A stretch of DNA of 64,000 nt from Skeletonema tropicum (taxonomy: Eukaryota; Bacillariophyta; Thalassiosirophyceae; Thalassiosirales; Thalassiosiraceae), in NCBI GenBank assembly GCA_037178625.1, contig CM074130.1:2108001-2172000 (forward strand), read 5' to 3'. Position numbers and translations under genes: made by a program. Under the pieces are notes generated by a model. The model was not told the DNA's origin. It was given only the letters and a program-made list of their open reading frames with translations, and ran no database searches. Of the stretch, positions 1 through 12,780 are shown one piece after another (position 1 is the first letter of the stretch; the number at the start of each line of letters is the position of its first letter).

Positions 1-2
1 CA

Positions 3-3000
3 TCTGAATTCCGCGGAGTACTTGTGGCCGCTATTAGAAGAGCTGTCCGTCTCATTGCGTCTGCTGAATTCGATTCTGACGAACATTCTTCGGAGGACGA
101 CAGTTCTGAATTGGCATCTCCTTCAAACGACCGAAGGCGTTTGTACAGCGACGATGATGCTCCAGATGCTCGGCTAGCGTCCTTCTTAACAGGGCTTCTC
201 ATCAGTGAGCCCGTCAAATGCGACCTTTCCGAAGAAGAAAATACCGCGCTTAGGTGTAGCTTATTCGAAGGTTGGAGTGTTGGTCTTCTGTCTCCGTCTC
301 CTCCATGGCGGATGGTTTCCGCCCTGACTGCCGCAGGCATCTTGAGTACTTGTCCAGTTGCATTGTCAAAAACGATTCTGCGCGTTCCTGTCCTTGCTAG
401 ATATTTCTCAAGGCTTGAAAATACAGTTGCTCGCAGGCAATGGGCTGAAAGAGCTGCCACACCGATTTGCTCTAGGTATGCTCACGCGCTGATAGAGCTG
501 TTGAGTAGCGTAAAAAGATCCATCAGACTTTGCGGAGGGGAGAATCCTCTTAGTCCTATCCGGGTTGACGCCGCAACACCTCTTCCTCTTGTCTGCAGTA
601 GCTTATCCTCTGATTGTGAGTCTTGGGAGTGGAATGATGGATGGATTAGTAGCAACACAGGATGGGAAACCTGGACGGGATTTGTAGATATCATGGAAGT
701 AGAGTGGAAACCTCCGTCACGATCAATTGTGCGTACTTTGATGGATGGTGGGGAGGGCCCACCACTTCTACGAGAAGGATGCACAGTAATGCGTGGGGGC
801 GATTGGGACAATCGTAATGACGCCGACAATGAAGACGGAAAAGACGAGTATGATCAAGAGAAACTTGCGAAGGAAGAAGAGAAACGTGCTGCTGATGAAG
901 AAAAGAAGAAACAGAAGGGCTCAAAATCGAAGGCAGTTGAAGGCAAGGAAATAGATCCAGCTGAAGATGACGATCCAGCTGATGATAAAAATTCAGCAAG
1001 TGATGTGGATCATAATGTGGAAGTAGGATTGCCAGAATTGCCTCCTAAAGAATCAGACGAGCCCCCTAGTGCAGATGTGGAAGCGGCGCCCTCTTGCAAT
1101 GAGGCTGATGAGCTAAGAGAGAATGATGATAGTGAGTTGTGTGAGTTGGAATCAACGAAAAAGAAGAAGAAATTGGTCACACCAAAGTTGCCAACTGGTA
1201 CTGTCTTGTCGATTGAACCATGGGAAGGCATTCCTGCGATGGCTAGACGAGTTCGTTGGCATCGAACGGGTAAAGAGGGTGTGTATAGGTATGGTGGGAA
1301 TGGGGGACGTTTTGATCTCGTACACGTTGAAGCAAATGATAAAAACACTCGTGTCAGGAAAAAGCATCCTCCCCCGGAAAGTCTGGAGCAATGTGCAGCA
1401 AGGTATGGCTTTGGAAAAAGAAGGAAATCAAATGTCATTTTAAGGTTGAGCAATCGCAAACATGCAAATGCTGACAATACTGAAAAATGCTGCGATGGCA
1501 TTATGGAATGGCCTGATTTTGGTGCTGGTGTCCTTGTTGAATGTACGATATATCCCGATGGTGCAGTTGCAATCAAAGAAAAGCGTCTTCTTTACGGCTC
1601 GAAGGACTCGGGATGGGAGACAAGATTTGGACAGTCGTCATATGTACCAGGAACAGAATTCGTTGTGATGCCGACTTTGAACGAAGACCCAATGTCATCT
1701 CATGAGGAACTTCTCGGAGACAGTACCTTCCTCGTGAAAGATCTGAGGAGGAAAGAAGATGGGGGACGTGTTCGAGTCACAAGTGAATTACATTTGTATC
1801 GAGGGAAAGGGTGGAAAATTAAAAGTGGAGATATTTCAGATGAAAATGTCTCTGAGGTGTCCCCAATGCAGTCGCCGTTAATTTGTTTTGACTCTGACTT
1901 TCACTCTTCATCCTTTTCTCTTTCAAAAGATAAGAGAACCGTGACATGTGTAGCTGCAGATGGTAGAGGAATAGCGTATGGAAATGTCGGATTTACAAAA
2001 GGTGTCCATTACTGGGAAGGTGAAACTGGAGAAGGCTGAAATTGGGAGTGTTTACATTGGTGTCGCAGAGAAGCCTGAAAGCACTTCAGGAGGTTTTGAG
2101 ACCCAGCCAAGATTGAATAGATGGCTCGGATGGGGCTTCGTCAATTTTCGTGCTACCTATTCTGCTGGCGTGGAGAGGGTTTATGGTGCTCACTGTCACG
2201 CGGGTGACACTGTTGGGGTGTTACTTGACTGCGATGCTGGTCGTATTTCTTACTTCTTTGATGGTGTGAAATACGGAGAACACATTCTAAATGACTTGGG
2301 ATGTGCTTTTGAGAATGTTTCTCCGTTCGGTTTCAACGCTGATGGCTGTGGAAGTGGTGGTGCTGGTCAGGGTGCACCAAGTGGTGTTGACGGAGGCAGA
2401 AATAACCGCTATCCTGCAAACGGCGCCGTGCGACCGAAAGCGATGTGGCCCGTGATTGGGCTACGACACCCAGGAGATAGAGTCACGATGTCAGCCAAAT
2501 GTATGACATCTCATGGCATTGATGCTTTCACTGTCATGAAAAATTCGCTTGCTGTTGATGAAATCCTCTGTGCATATGAAAAGGAGTACACACCTCAAAT
2601 TCCCGCCCAGCCTGAACTCACTCTATCCACCGCGCTCTCATTGCCCCCTTGGTTTGTTGAAGAGTCTCTACAAGAATATAAGAGGTGGAAGAGTGGCAGA
2701 TGGCTCAGAACATCTACAAGGGGAAGTGGACAAAACAGGCTTTCAAGCTATGGCCTTGATGTTGATTTGGATACCTCACCATTGGCATGCGCTGCTGCCT
2801 GCGCTTCTCTGGGTCTATCAATAGCTCTCCTATGCGGAGATAGAGTTGATGTTAAAAGGAGCTCAGGGAGAATTTTAGAACTTCAGGAGGAAGCTGTTGT
2901 GCTAGGAGCTTATGAGGGAAGACTTTTTTACAGACTTGTTTCCCAGAAGAGTGAGGGTGGTAGTCTAATGGAAGGTGGCGGTCGGGCGTGGTTCTGGGAT

Positions 3001-5430
3001 GAAAGTGAAGCCGTTGAGGGAGGTTTGCAACTGATTGGAGAAGGTCGTGGTCGATCTGTAGAGTTGCCGAAATTGAGTCGTTTCAATCCTAGTTGTGGTG
3101 GTCTGAAAGTTGTTTACACTAGTGGCGCAGTTGGTAAGTAGTTGCGAATGTATTGCCTTGACTTTTCTTCTCACAAATTGACTAACATGTGGTTCTGATT
3201 TGTTGTTTTGATTTGCAGTACGCTCTGACTTGGAGATTTTTGACGGATCAGAAAACTTGGGCAATATTCCTTTGGGAACTATCATCCCTGCGAAAGACAT
3301 TATTGAAAGAAGATTGAATTCATGCGGTGTTGCACGTTATCTTATCAATCACGAGGACATTGGTCGAGGCTGGATAAGTGGAAGAATCAGGGGTGGTAAA
3401 GAAGAATCAATAGTTGAAGTGATTCCTTTTGGCAATGATAACGACGATGGTGATAATGATGGTGATGTGAATACTCAACCTAAGTACCTGACTCCAGAGG
3501 AATCTGCGAATGAATGGTATAAGCATTACGTTGCTGCTGGGAGTGAAATAGAAAACAGCTCGGAAGATTAGCTCTATTTCAGAGTCCTTGGATATTGAAA
3601 GTTTAGATGAATTCCAGGCACTGCTTTCAGCTGGCAAAATACATGGTCTGAAGGACATGGATTCAGACTCGCTGATTGCAAGTGTTTACTGGTAAACTTG
3701 TCGACGTCCTCCCTCATTTCAGTGAAGGGGTGGAGTGCTCTTTCATCGATTGTGCCACAGTGCTGGCGAGTGTGTCACCACAAAATCAAGTAAAGGACAG
3801 TTCAATCGATGCCAATGTTCACGAAGTTGCATCAGAAGCACTTGTGCATGTTATGGATAGGCTCCCTCCCACGAAGGCATTAATGGCACGGATTGCGATG
3901 CTTCGTGCCCTCAATCGTAGGGCACATGTTGCGCTTCCATGGCTACCTATGCGACCATCTCAGGAGGGCAGCTGCATTTTTGGAGGACTGCACGGCTTCG
4001 GTGCTTCCCTAGAGCGTGCTGGACGGACATGGGATTCCAAGTCTACCAATAAGTGGGCTCAAGTAACGTCAGTTGCATCACGATTCAGGAACTGCCGCGA
4101 ATTATTCTTCACCGGTACGAAGAAAACATTTTTGGAGGGTGTCATGGACGCAACTACAACTCCCACACCTCTTTCGAACGATGAGTATGAATTACCACGT
4201 GACGTGCGTACCTTGCGAGTCAACAGGTTGAAAGCACGCAGGGCTATGACCTCGAATGACAACAACTTGAAGAGGAAGCACAGTGTGTTTTCACAAATGC
4301 AACGTGAAATGCGTGGATGGAGTGGGGCAACGCTCAGGCGTGGTTTCGTCGCCAAGGGACATGGTGGACAGAAACGAGCATTTAAGGTCAAGCTGGTTGG
4401 AGAGGGCGTGAATGATTATTCAGGGCCGTACAGAGAGGTCTTTACGGACACCATGCAAGAAGTTACTGACCTCGATGACACTGGAAGCAGTTCGCTCGGT
4501 GTACTAGAGCCCACTGCTAACAACCGGGCTGAAGTGGGAGAAGGAAGAGACTTGTTCATGTTTGCTAGACCTTCTGATAGCTCGAGCATTTTCAGCGAAG
4601 CAAAACTCAAGCTCGATCAACTATCAAATGAAGAGATTGATTTGTTGAAGAGTTTCTCAAGCATCGCCCACAAGAAGAATGAAAGTGCTCGTGAGATTGA
4701 AGAGGCGTTGCTATATCTTGGAAGATTGGCTGGCACTGCTTGCAGGCACGGCATCCCTGTAGATTTGCCACTTCCCCTCGGCATGGTGTGGAAGCGCCTT
4801 ACCGAAGAGTCAATAGATACGAAGGAAACTTTAAGAGAAATGGACATTCTTGCTTCCCGAAGATTGCAAGATGGTACTGATCACAATGCCACACTGGTCA
4901 CTGATGAATTGTTAGCGACACAAAGGCGCTTGCTCAATTCTTTTGCGGAGGGTATCTCAAGTGTATTGCCTGTTGAGCTCTTGTCTGCATTCACGGGTGA
5001 ACAGTTACGTGATATCATGTGTGGTAATCCTGATATTGACGTGGAGATGCTGCGTAGAGTAACAGAGTATGAAGGATACAACAACGATGACAATGTCATC
5101 TCGCACTTTTGGGAAGTGCTTCGAGAGATGACAACATCTGAACGTAAGCTTTTCTTGCAATTCGTTTGGGCAAGGAATAGATTACCATTGAAAGAGAGTG
5201 ACTTTGATGCTCCTTTTAAGATTCAGAAAGATACCAAGTCCATCCAAGAGGATGGAGATTACCCCTTGCCGAGTGCAAGTACATGTTTCTTCTCTTTGAC
5301 CCTACCAGATTATCCGGACAAGGAGACTATGAAACGCAAACTTCTTTTTGCAATCGAAAACGTCACAACCATGGAAAGTGATTACGTGACAAATGATGTT
5401 GAAGTAGGTGAGGGGTGGAGGGGATTGTAA
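3..5430 (+). CDS. HERC2-like HECT E3 ubiquitin ligase (5' end outside window; three apparent frame shifts)
   Basis: The reading frame is open at the window edge, so the N-terminus is missing. A MIB/HERC2-like module is visible in two halves split by a charged, low-complexity insert: 'GCTVMRGGDWD' near 770 and 'GTVLSIEPW...YRYGGNGGRFDLVHVE' at about 1197-1335. A SPRY/B30.2 domain follows (about 1870-2350, 'GVHYWE', 'ISYFFDGVKYG'). A HECT domain ends the protein (about 4380-5415), with the catalytic Cys in the canonical 'LPSASTCFFSL' context at 5284-5286. By family, HECT ligases carry ubiquitin as a thioester on that Cys and pass it to a substrate; the substrate here is unknown. One GT-AG intron lies at 3134-3218. 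The frame moves by one base near 2019, 3566 and 3674-3685. Each move is equivalent to one surplus base, and protein similarity continues across it. I read these as sequence errors or recent mutations. Family call is firm; the exact orthologue is not. Confidence 0.85.
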
Positions 5431-5545
5431 TAGAGAAATAGATAGAATTAAATATTAGAGATAGAAAGAATGTATCAAATGATAAGGTAACAGTAGGCTT
5501 CTTTCTTCTCTACTTTTGTTCCATGTTGCAGAAAAGACATTAGAA

Positions 5546-6403
5546 TTACTCAGTTGCTGCTTCCTCTTCTTCAGCCGCAGCAGCTTCTGCCTCCTCCTCC
5601 TCTTCTGCAGCAGCGGCAGCAGCCTCACTACCCAAACTAGCCACACACTCGGCAGGTCGCACAACATTCCCCTGGATCTCCAACCCACTCTTCAAAGGCG
5701 TAATCACCGTCCCCTTCCCAAACTCTTCACTAAATTGCTCCTCCACCGCAACAACCCGTCCCATAACCACCTCATCACCACTCTCCACCCCAAATTCACT
5801 CACACCCAACTCCTTCAGATTAGTTTGAAATTCCAACGTAAGTCCACTCTGTAACGTTCCCGCAAAGCTATTCCCTTCATACCTCGCCCCAATCACCTCC
5901 ATCTCATCCAAAGCTGGCAAGAACGATTGAAGTACCGAAGCAGTCGCGGCGCTCTTCGAGTCGGCCATATTCGCCCCCCTCATCCGTTTATTGTTTTCTA
6001 CTAGAGCGACCTGTCGTGCATATCCCGATTGAGAGTATTTGTCAGCCATGTCTTTGAGGGAGGTGAGTTCACTTCGTTTGGATTTGAGGGTTGATTCGAG
6101 TTTGGAGATGCTTTCTTTGAGTGCGGTAACTTCTGGATCTTCTGTTGGCGCTTCGTCTTCTTCTTCTTCTGTTGTTGATGATGATGACTCTTCGGATGAT
6201 TCTTCTGTTGCGGCGGAATCTTCTACGGCATTTTCCTCTTCGCTCATTCGGAGGAAGCTTCGTGATGATGAAGGAGTGATTACGAAATCACATGATGTGA
6301 AGGCGCAGCGACGTACGACAGAATTAGTGTTTGTTGGCGTGAAGGCCGACGATGAGGCAATTAGCGTTGTTAGCGCGAGCGCGGCTGCTGGTAGGGGTGT
6401 CAT
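5546..6403 (-). CDS. grpE: plastid-targeted GrpE-like nucleotide exchange factor
   Basis: The protein is 285 residues from the ATG at 6403; the frame is open further upstream, but this Met begins a clear signal peptide (MTPLPAAALALTTLIASSSAF). The 'SSAF|TP' cleavage context matches the diatom ASAFAP rule for import into complex plastids. After an acidic Ser/Glu linker comes a coiled coil (residues about 75-130), then a GrpE-like head with 'FLPALDEME', 'LKELGVSEFGVESGD' and the C-terminal 'GNVVRPAECVASLG', matching the GrpE 'G.V.RPA.V.V' ending. An Ala/Glu-rich tail closes it. By family, GrpE exchanges ADP for ATP on DnaK/Hsp70; here it would act in the plastid stroma. The similarity is patchy, so a divergent GrpE paralogue is possible. 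It is divergently arranged with the malate dehydrogenase gene, 485 bp apart. Confidence 0.72.
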   Translation of the reverse strand: MTPLPAAALALTTLIASSSAFTPTNTNSVVRRCAFTSCDFVITPSSSRSFLRMSEEENAVEDSAATEESSEESSSSTTEEEEDEAPTEDPEVTALKESISKLESTLKSKRSELTSLKDMADKYSQSGYARQVALVENNKRMRGANMADSKSAATASVLQSFLPALDEMEVIGARYEGNSFAGTLQSGLTLEFQTNLKELGVSEFGVESGDEVVMGRVVAVEEQFSEEFGKGTVITPLKSGLEIQGNVVRPAECVASLGSEAAAAAAEEEEEAEAAAAEEEEAATE

Positions 6404-6888
6404 GATGGTTGTGATGGTCTCTTGGAATGATATGAGGAATGCAGAGTGTGGAATGCAATGTAGATCGAGGTAGACGATCTCGATGGAAATGAATGTCAGC
6501 GCCGATGATGACAAGTGGAGGCGGAGATTGATGGGCTGAATGCAGCTGTCCGTTGGTGTCCGTCCTACATTGATTGGACTGTCCAACCTGTCCTGTCCCT
6601 CGCCAAAAAGACCGACGCGCCTATTATAGTACAGGTCTCGGTTAATCTGCTCATCAATGGTTGGTGATGCTGGAAGTTGTTTCTTCACATGCGAGACCTG
6701 TAGTTGGAAGCTCCGGATCTTGGCGGCAAAGATCTTTGCAAAGATCCTTCTCATCCATCAATCCAACCATCACGGAAGAACATTCTTCAAAAAATAATCA
6801 ACGCATTGCTTGCATACTTACTTATTGATAGCCATCTATATTCCCTACTTACTATCTATTGTATCTCAACGTTCTCAACACTACCATC
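6404..6888. promoter_or_regulatory. shared intergenic region of the divergent GrpE-like and malate dehydrogenase genes
   Basis: Two start codons face away from each other across 485 bp, so both promoters and 5' UTRs must lie here. I see no sharp TATA box or repeated operator. The right part (6780-6888) is AT- and CT-rich, as expected for a 5' UTR. Function is inferred from geometry only. Confidence 0.45.
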
Positions 6889-8109
6889 ATGATTATCAAC
6901 CGCCTCGCCACCAGAGCAGTCAGCACAGCCTTCCGCCACCACCAACGCACCGCAGTCGCCGGCTTTCACTCCACCACCGCCCCCGATGCCAAAGTAGCAG
7001 TCCTCGGAGCAGCCGGAGGGATCGGTCAACCACTCTCACTCCTCTGCAAACTCTCCCCCGAGGTAGACGAACTATCCTGCTACGACATTGTCGGTACTCC
7101 CGGCGTCGCTGCAGATTTATCCCACATTCCCACCAAATCCAGCACTTCTGGCTCACTCCCCAGTCCAGTGTCCTGGCCGCCAAAGACCAATGGTGGATTG
7201 GAAGAAACACTCACCGGTGCCGATGTCGTAGTCATACCCGCAGGAGTACCCCGTAAACCAGGCATGACACGTGATGACCTCTTCAACACCAATGCCTCCA
7301 TCGTACAAACTCTCGTCGAAGGGTGTGCCAAATTCTGCCCCGACGCCGTCATTGCCATTATCTCCAATCCAGTCAACTCGACTGTCCCCATTGCCGCCGA
7401 GGTACTCAAAAAGGCGGGAGTGTACAATCCCAAGAAATTGGTGGGGGTGACTACGTTGGATGTGTGTCGTGCGAATACGTTTGTGGCGAATAGTCAGGGG
7501 TGGGATCCGAAGGATGTCGACGTCACTGTGATAGGTGGCCACGCGGGGATTACGATTTTGCCGTTGTTTTCGAGAGTGGATGGGGCGGAGTTTAGTGACG
7601 AGGAGTTGGAGGCGATTACTGTTAGGACTCGTGAGTAGTGATTTGTGATGTATTTTATTGTATGTTGTGGATGTGATGAGAAGGAATGTAGTGTTCTTCT
7701 GTTTGCTGCCATTTTTGAAATTTATATATACGATACTCATGCATCATCATTGTTTTGTTGGCATCAATCCATATGTTATGTTCAAACAAAAGAATTCGGT
7801 GGTGACGAGGTAGTAGCAGCCAAGGCAGGAGCTGGAAGTGCCACACTATCAATGGCATATGCTGGTTACATCTTTACAGAAAATGTTCTTAAAGCATTGC
7901 GTGGTGAAGAAGTGACCCAATGTGCGTTTGTTGAGAGTGACTTGACTGAGGCTGAATTCTTTGCTTCTCCGGTTAAATTTGGAAAGGATGGAGTTGAGGA
8001 AGTTTTGCCTCTTGGGGAGCTTTCTGCATATGAAAAGGGATGGTTTGATAAGATGATGCCCGAATTAAAAAAGCAAATTCAGAAAGGCGTTGACTTTGTC
8101 AACAAATAA
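6889..8109 (+). CDS. MDH: mitochondrial malate dehydrogenase, two exons
   Basis: Exons 6889-7630 and 7793-8109 are separated by a GT-AG intron of 162 bp (gtgagt...aaaag). Splicing restores '...VRTQFGGDEVV', and the product has 352 residues. A short Arg-rich, Ser/Thr-rich amphipathic leader ([20 protein letters not shown]) looks like a mitochondrial presequence. Then come the NAD-binding glycine loop '[13 protein letters not shown]', the mobile substrate loop '[13 protein letters not shown]' with its Arg residues, '[12 protein letters not shown]', the catalytic His in '[12 protein letters not shown]', and '[16 protein letters not shown]'. All key residues of the mitochondrial/bacterial-type MDH family are present. 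It interconverts malate and oxaloacetate with NAD(H) in the matrix (TCA cycle). Length is normal for the family. The ATG at 6889 is the first one in frame that gives a targeting leader. Confidence 0.95.
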
Positions 8110-8247
8110 AGGAATGTGCATAAACTACAAGTGAGCAAACTATGACTTTGTGATGTGGCCGATAGATGTGATGTAGAAAGACAGATACTTGGTGTGAATA
8201 AGACACAGATCAATTTTATCTCCGTGAATTGTTGGTACCTTTTGTCA

Positions 8248-11200
8248 TTAAAGAGAAGTCAGCAGCTTCTTGCGTTTCTTCGGTTTGATGGGCTTTAGAT
8301 CCAATGCCAGCTTGATTTGCTTCCGACTCACAGATTCCAACGCTGCAGAAACAAGGGATCCTTTAGGTTTCCCCTTATTCTCCTCTGCTTTGGCTCTTTT
8401 ACTAGCCTCCTCCTCCTTTTGAACACGAACACGTTCCAAGTGCGCCTTCTCCGCCATCTGGTACGCCCAAACCTTTGCAGCGGCCCTCTCTTCTAACCGT
8501 TTGAAAACACTGATGCCAATAGCTATAGACATTTTCCTCATTGCTGCCCGTTTTTTCAACTGTTTCTCGTATAGTGCCTTCGCATTGCTGATAGTATCTG
8601 CATGCGATTCTTCGGCATCGTCTTCTTCATCAAAAAATGGAAGATCAAAGTCAGTAGGTCTCTTCCGATAATTACTACGGTGGGTGATGCGCAGTCTTGT
8701 TTTCACCTCCATTTTTGTCCCTGGGTGCTCTTTTTCCCACTGCAATTTCATTGCCTCCTCACGTGCTCTTTCCTCTGCTTCTTGCTGGCGGTGCGTATTC
8801 ATCATGTCTATCCTTTCTCTCCCAATTCTATCACCAACTGATAGCAACATACGGTCGATCGCGGCTTCTAGCTTCGCTGACATGTGTATTGCTGAGTCGT
8901 ATGCTACTGCTGACACCTTGTCAACCTCCCTTGCTTTTTCGTTGTACTTTAAAGCATTGGAGAAGATGAGTCTCAGATCGGCAACAGTCTCGCCTGAAAA
9001 AGAAGCAAAGGAGAAAGATTATGTTATTCAGATGCATCCACAATCGTAAAACATGTCAACAATGTATACGTTTCTTACCTATTGAATTGTACTTTCTTTC
9101 ACGGAGTTTCTGATAACACAGATCCCATGCTATTGGCTTTGAAATATACATGGAATAATTTGCTGGAAAGATCATCTGAATAAAGAAACTCATGTGTTTT
9201 CGGTCAGACGTGTGCATCAGGGCCTTCAACAATTTATCACACTCCTGTTCGTGCCATGAATATCTCGTATCTCCGGGTTCTGTTTTGTCAATTAACTCGT
9301 TAAAAACAGTCTGTTCCATTTCTTTCCGTGCCATTTCTGCGTTGCGTTTGGTGAGGTTCCACTTTGGCGCAGAACCTCGCTCGACAATAGGACTATCGGT
9401 GCAATCGACGATACACGATTCGAGCACTTCTAACGAAAGCCAACGTGCATACTTGAGCAAATGTGTAGCAGCTTCGTAGTATGCGCATGACATGGGCTCT
9501 CCTATTTCATGACCATCTTTGTTGAATTCAATGGCATTCGAGAACACAAGCGAAATGTCAGAGATAAACTCTTCTGCCGTTTGGTAAGCGCCTTGCAAAA
9601 GCTTCGCTTCAGCTGTTGTAAGATCCATTGGGTGTTTTATCTTGGCGGCATAGCTGTCTCTGATCTCTGGGAAAATGATGTGGACGGGGACGTGGAAGAT
9701 ATATTTAGGTCGCTCGGCACTAACCCAAGGGTGTCTCATCAACGTCTTCAAGAACTTTAAGCATTCCGCCTCGAATCCCTCAAGGTCTTTTATCTGTCGC
9801 CTCCCGGGGTAAGATTCCTTGATAGATGCAATTGCGACGTGCATTGGAATCGGAGCGTTTGGGTCCGTGACCGTGATTTTGGATTGCTTTGGTGCCATCT
9901 TTTTGCCACCAGACTTGGATTTCGAGGCTAATTTTCCTGCTGTATTCGGTGCAATTGACGACACCGATTTAGAAGCTCCACTATTGCTACGGGATGGTCC
10001 TTTGATGGAGACACGTTTCGGCTGTTTCTCTTCCATGCTAGGTGAAGGAGGTCGCTTCTTACCTGCAAGAATTTTCTTACCGGCAGCAGCACTTGGCAGG
10101 ACTGGGGCTCTCTTCGTCACGCTCGAACTTCGCTCCGCAGGTCTCAATCTCTGGGCAAACATTTTTCTTTGATGATGGCCAATTGTAGGCATCTTTAGAT
10201 TGACAAGTTCCACAAAAATGATGAACCAACACAAGAGGAACATATGAGACTTACCGGAACACCTTTGCCGTGTGTTTGCCAAGTGTAACCATGTGAAAAT
10301 TCTTCTTGGGGGTATTATATTTGTCGCAATTCCGAAATATTGTCAGTATGTCATACTCAAAGTCTTCAGGAGTTGCATACGCATCGCTCCCAATCTTTCG
10401 CTCCACCGTTTCCAAATCCATGGGCGTGTCTACAAACTTGGGATAGTCCGTAAATATGGACGTGTCGACGGGTTTTTCAAAGTGTAGCGTCGCCTTTTCG
10501 GTTATTTTTGCCGATTTATCTGTGTAGGTTGTTGCGCGTAGATCACGCAATATATCCCGAAGGAATGCCTGCTCTGGTTTTTTAATGGTCAACATTTTCG
10601 TCCTTGCTTTCTCCCTTGCTTTGGCGCCCTTCTCTGATTTGTCATAGGATGATAATTGAGAAAGGTGCTTTTGCAAGGCTTGTTCAAGCCTGTTGACTTT
10701 TTCCATGAAACACTGGACCATCTTCCGTCCCTTCATAAAATGACCTACAATTAGATGTCACTAGTCTACAATCAACCGCAAACTTCTCTGCAGAATCATA
10801 TACACCGGTAATGAGATTTTGAACAATCGTTCCATAATCCATTGGCTTTTGAACTTTGTCGAGGTATCCATGTGGCCACTGCCCACCACAAAAGAAACTG
10901 ACTGGCTGCAAAAAGAAGTGTGCAGTCTGGTAGCCGTCATCAGGATTCTTAATTTTCAACAGTGCATCAATTACCTTTAAGCACTCCTCCCAGCAATATA
11001 AAAGCCGTGGGTAGACTATTTTGGGTGACTCAACCTTGCCAATGAAAAATTTGCACAATTGTTCCATGGTAGTGAGGCACTCATTTGCGATAGGTCGAAA
11101 TGAATCGTCAATGGTTGTATTGTACTGGAGGCAATTAGAGCAGATGCGACGTAAATCAAGGACAAACTCAGCCACGGTTGAATATTGATTTTTATCCAGC

Positions 11201-12099
11201 CTAAAGTCATGTTGTCATTAAGTGGTGAGTTAAATGAAACACAAAAGGATACACATGCTGATGCGCGAGGTGAACACTACTTACTTGGATGTAATCGCTC
11301 CCAAATCCACAGGATTCGCAATCTTCTCTTTGTAATCCTTCACAATCATTGGATCATTAATCGGTTTCAGAAACCACTTTGAATTCGTCGGTTGTCGTCG
11401 TTTGAAACTCGATAGGATCTTGTAGCACTGAGCTCGTCGCGTTGCATTCATGGGTGCCTCGCCGACAGTTTCCACAATGGGGGTAGTAGAGGCAGCGGGG
11501 GAGTTGCTCCTGCTGCTTTTACTGTCGGATGATTTACTGGAAGACTTTCCCAGAGATAATTTGAGTTTGACCTTTTTGGCCTTTTTATTTGGAGGGGGAC
11601 CAGCATCCCCTGCACTACTTGCGTCTTCGGTGGAGGATGTTGTGGACAGGATGGAATTATTCCGTTTTAGCTTGAGTTTAATTTTTTTGGTTCCTCCTCC
11701 CCCAGCCGCCGCAGAAGTAGATGCTGCTGTTGACGAATCACCACCACCATTTCTCTTGGCAGTTGCAGCCTCTGTCTTCTTCTTTAGCCGATCAAATGCT
11801 CGAATCATCCGCTTGGCCAAATCGACCACAAATTTCGAATCTCTATCCTTGTTAAACGCAATAGCATTATCAAATATCAATTGCGCGTCAGCGTAAAATT
11901 CTTCCTTTCTGGTGTATTTTCCAGCTTCGAGGTTTTCTTTTAATGTGCGGAGATCCATTGGCTTTTTGATGACGTTGAGATATTCGGGGAAGTAGGTTGT
12001 TTCGACCGGTTCGAGGAAGAGATAATTGATGGAATTGCGCTCTTTGGCCATCAGGCCTGCGTGGATTTCCCTGCAATTTGCTAGATCTTGAGGATCCAT
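8248..12099 (-). CDS. polybromo-like protein with six bromodomains, four exons
   Basis: Exons on the minus strand are 12099-11285, 11200-10255, 10166-9079 and 8993-8248, joined by GT-AG introns of about 85-90 bp; each junction falls inside a recognisable bromodomain or linker. Six bromodomain repeats can be followed. Landmarks are 'KKPMDLRTLKENL', 'ANPVDLGAITSKLD', 'QKPMDYGTIVQNL', 'DTPMDLETVERKI', 'KHPMDLTTAEAKL' and 'SKPIAWDLCYQKL'. The acetyl-lysine-binding Asn appears as 'AIAFN', 'CLQYN', 'DKYN', 'AIEFN' and 'ALKYN' in five of them; the third has 'SNCRSFY'. Linkers are Ser/Lys-rich and basic. By family, tandem bromodomains bind acetylated histones, and six is the number in animal polybromo (PBAF remodelling complex). 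A one-base shift at about 10707, inside the end of the third bromodomain, looks like one surplus base. The C-terminal 200 residues are a charged helix without a known domain. Confidence 0.85.
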
Positions 12100-12255
12100 T
12101 TTTGAGTGTTTGCTATCGTACTATTACTTCCCTTTGCGATCTTATTTCACTTCATTCTGTTGCGTCCACTGCCGACTGCTGCTGTCGTCGACATGGTTTC
12201 AGTTTTCAGTCGTTTTTTTTTTTTTTGAGAGGAGTTATTCGCGGCCCCTGGTCGG

Positions 12256-12780
12256 CTTAGACCCCCCCTCCAAATCACAGCCTAGCCAAAATATTTAGAC
12301 CCCCTTCCTCCGGTTTCGACTAGTAGGTAACTTAGTAAGGCGATCACTAGGGAGTCAAATAAACGTTAATTTATGTCTTTACATCTACTTCTTCTTGTGT
12401 GCAGAACAGATAGGAGCTCCGTGCTCTGCACAGCATGGCTTGCACATATTGGTGGTGCATTTTTTATTCCTATTTTTGGTCAAGCACTTGACACATTACG
12501 CAGCATGACTTCCTCTTGTGATGCTACGGTATTGATTACTCCTACTGTTTAATAAAACCCATCGCATTCAAAACGCATTGGAGTAAGGCGGGCAATCCAA
12601 CGGATGCTTTCATTCGCAAATGTCAACAAGACCCGTCCAGCCACTGCATCAACACACAACATCATGCTATCATCTGCATCGTGGTGGTAGGTGGTGGTGG
12701 TGGGTCTCTTGGGTGAAAACTCCAGTTAGACCCCCCTAGAGAAGACTAGCCAAAATTTTTAGACCCCGGGGGGGGGTCTA
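12256..12780. repeat. pair of direct repeats (TAGCCAAAATWTTTAGACCCC) about 465 bp apart, with a C/G-run palindrome
   Basis: 'TTAGACCCCCC' followed by 'TAGCCAAAATATTTAGACCCC' occurs at 12256-12304 and again at 12726-12767. The second copy runs into the palindrome TAGACCCC...GGGGTCTA (12760-12780). This fills most of the 960-bp gap between the bromodomain gene and the Hsp110 gene, which share an upstream region; I see no gene in it. It could be a small non-autonomous repeat or old terminal sequence of one. Seen directly; function unknown. Confidence 0.55.

Noticed and set aside
6039..6473. Ser-rich plus-strand frame antisense to the GrpE-like gene
   Set aside because: It is the complement of the acidic linker (Glu/Ser codons), with no independent support.
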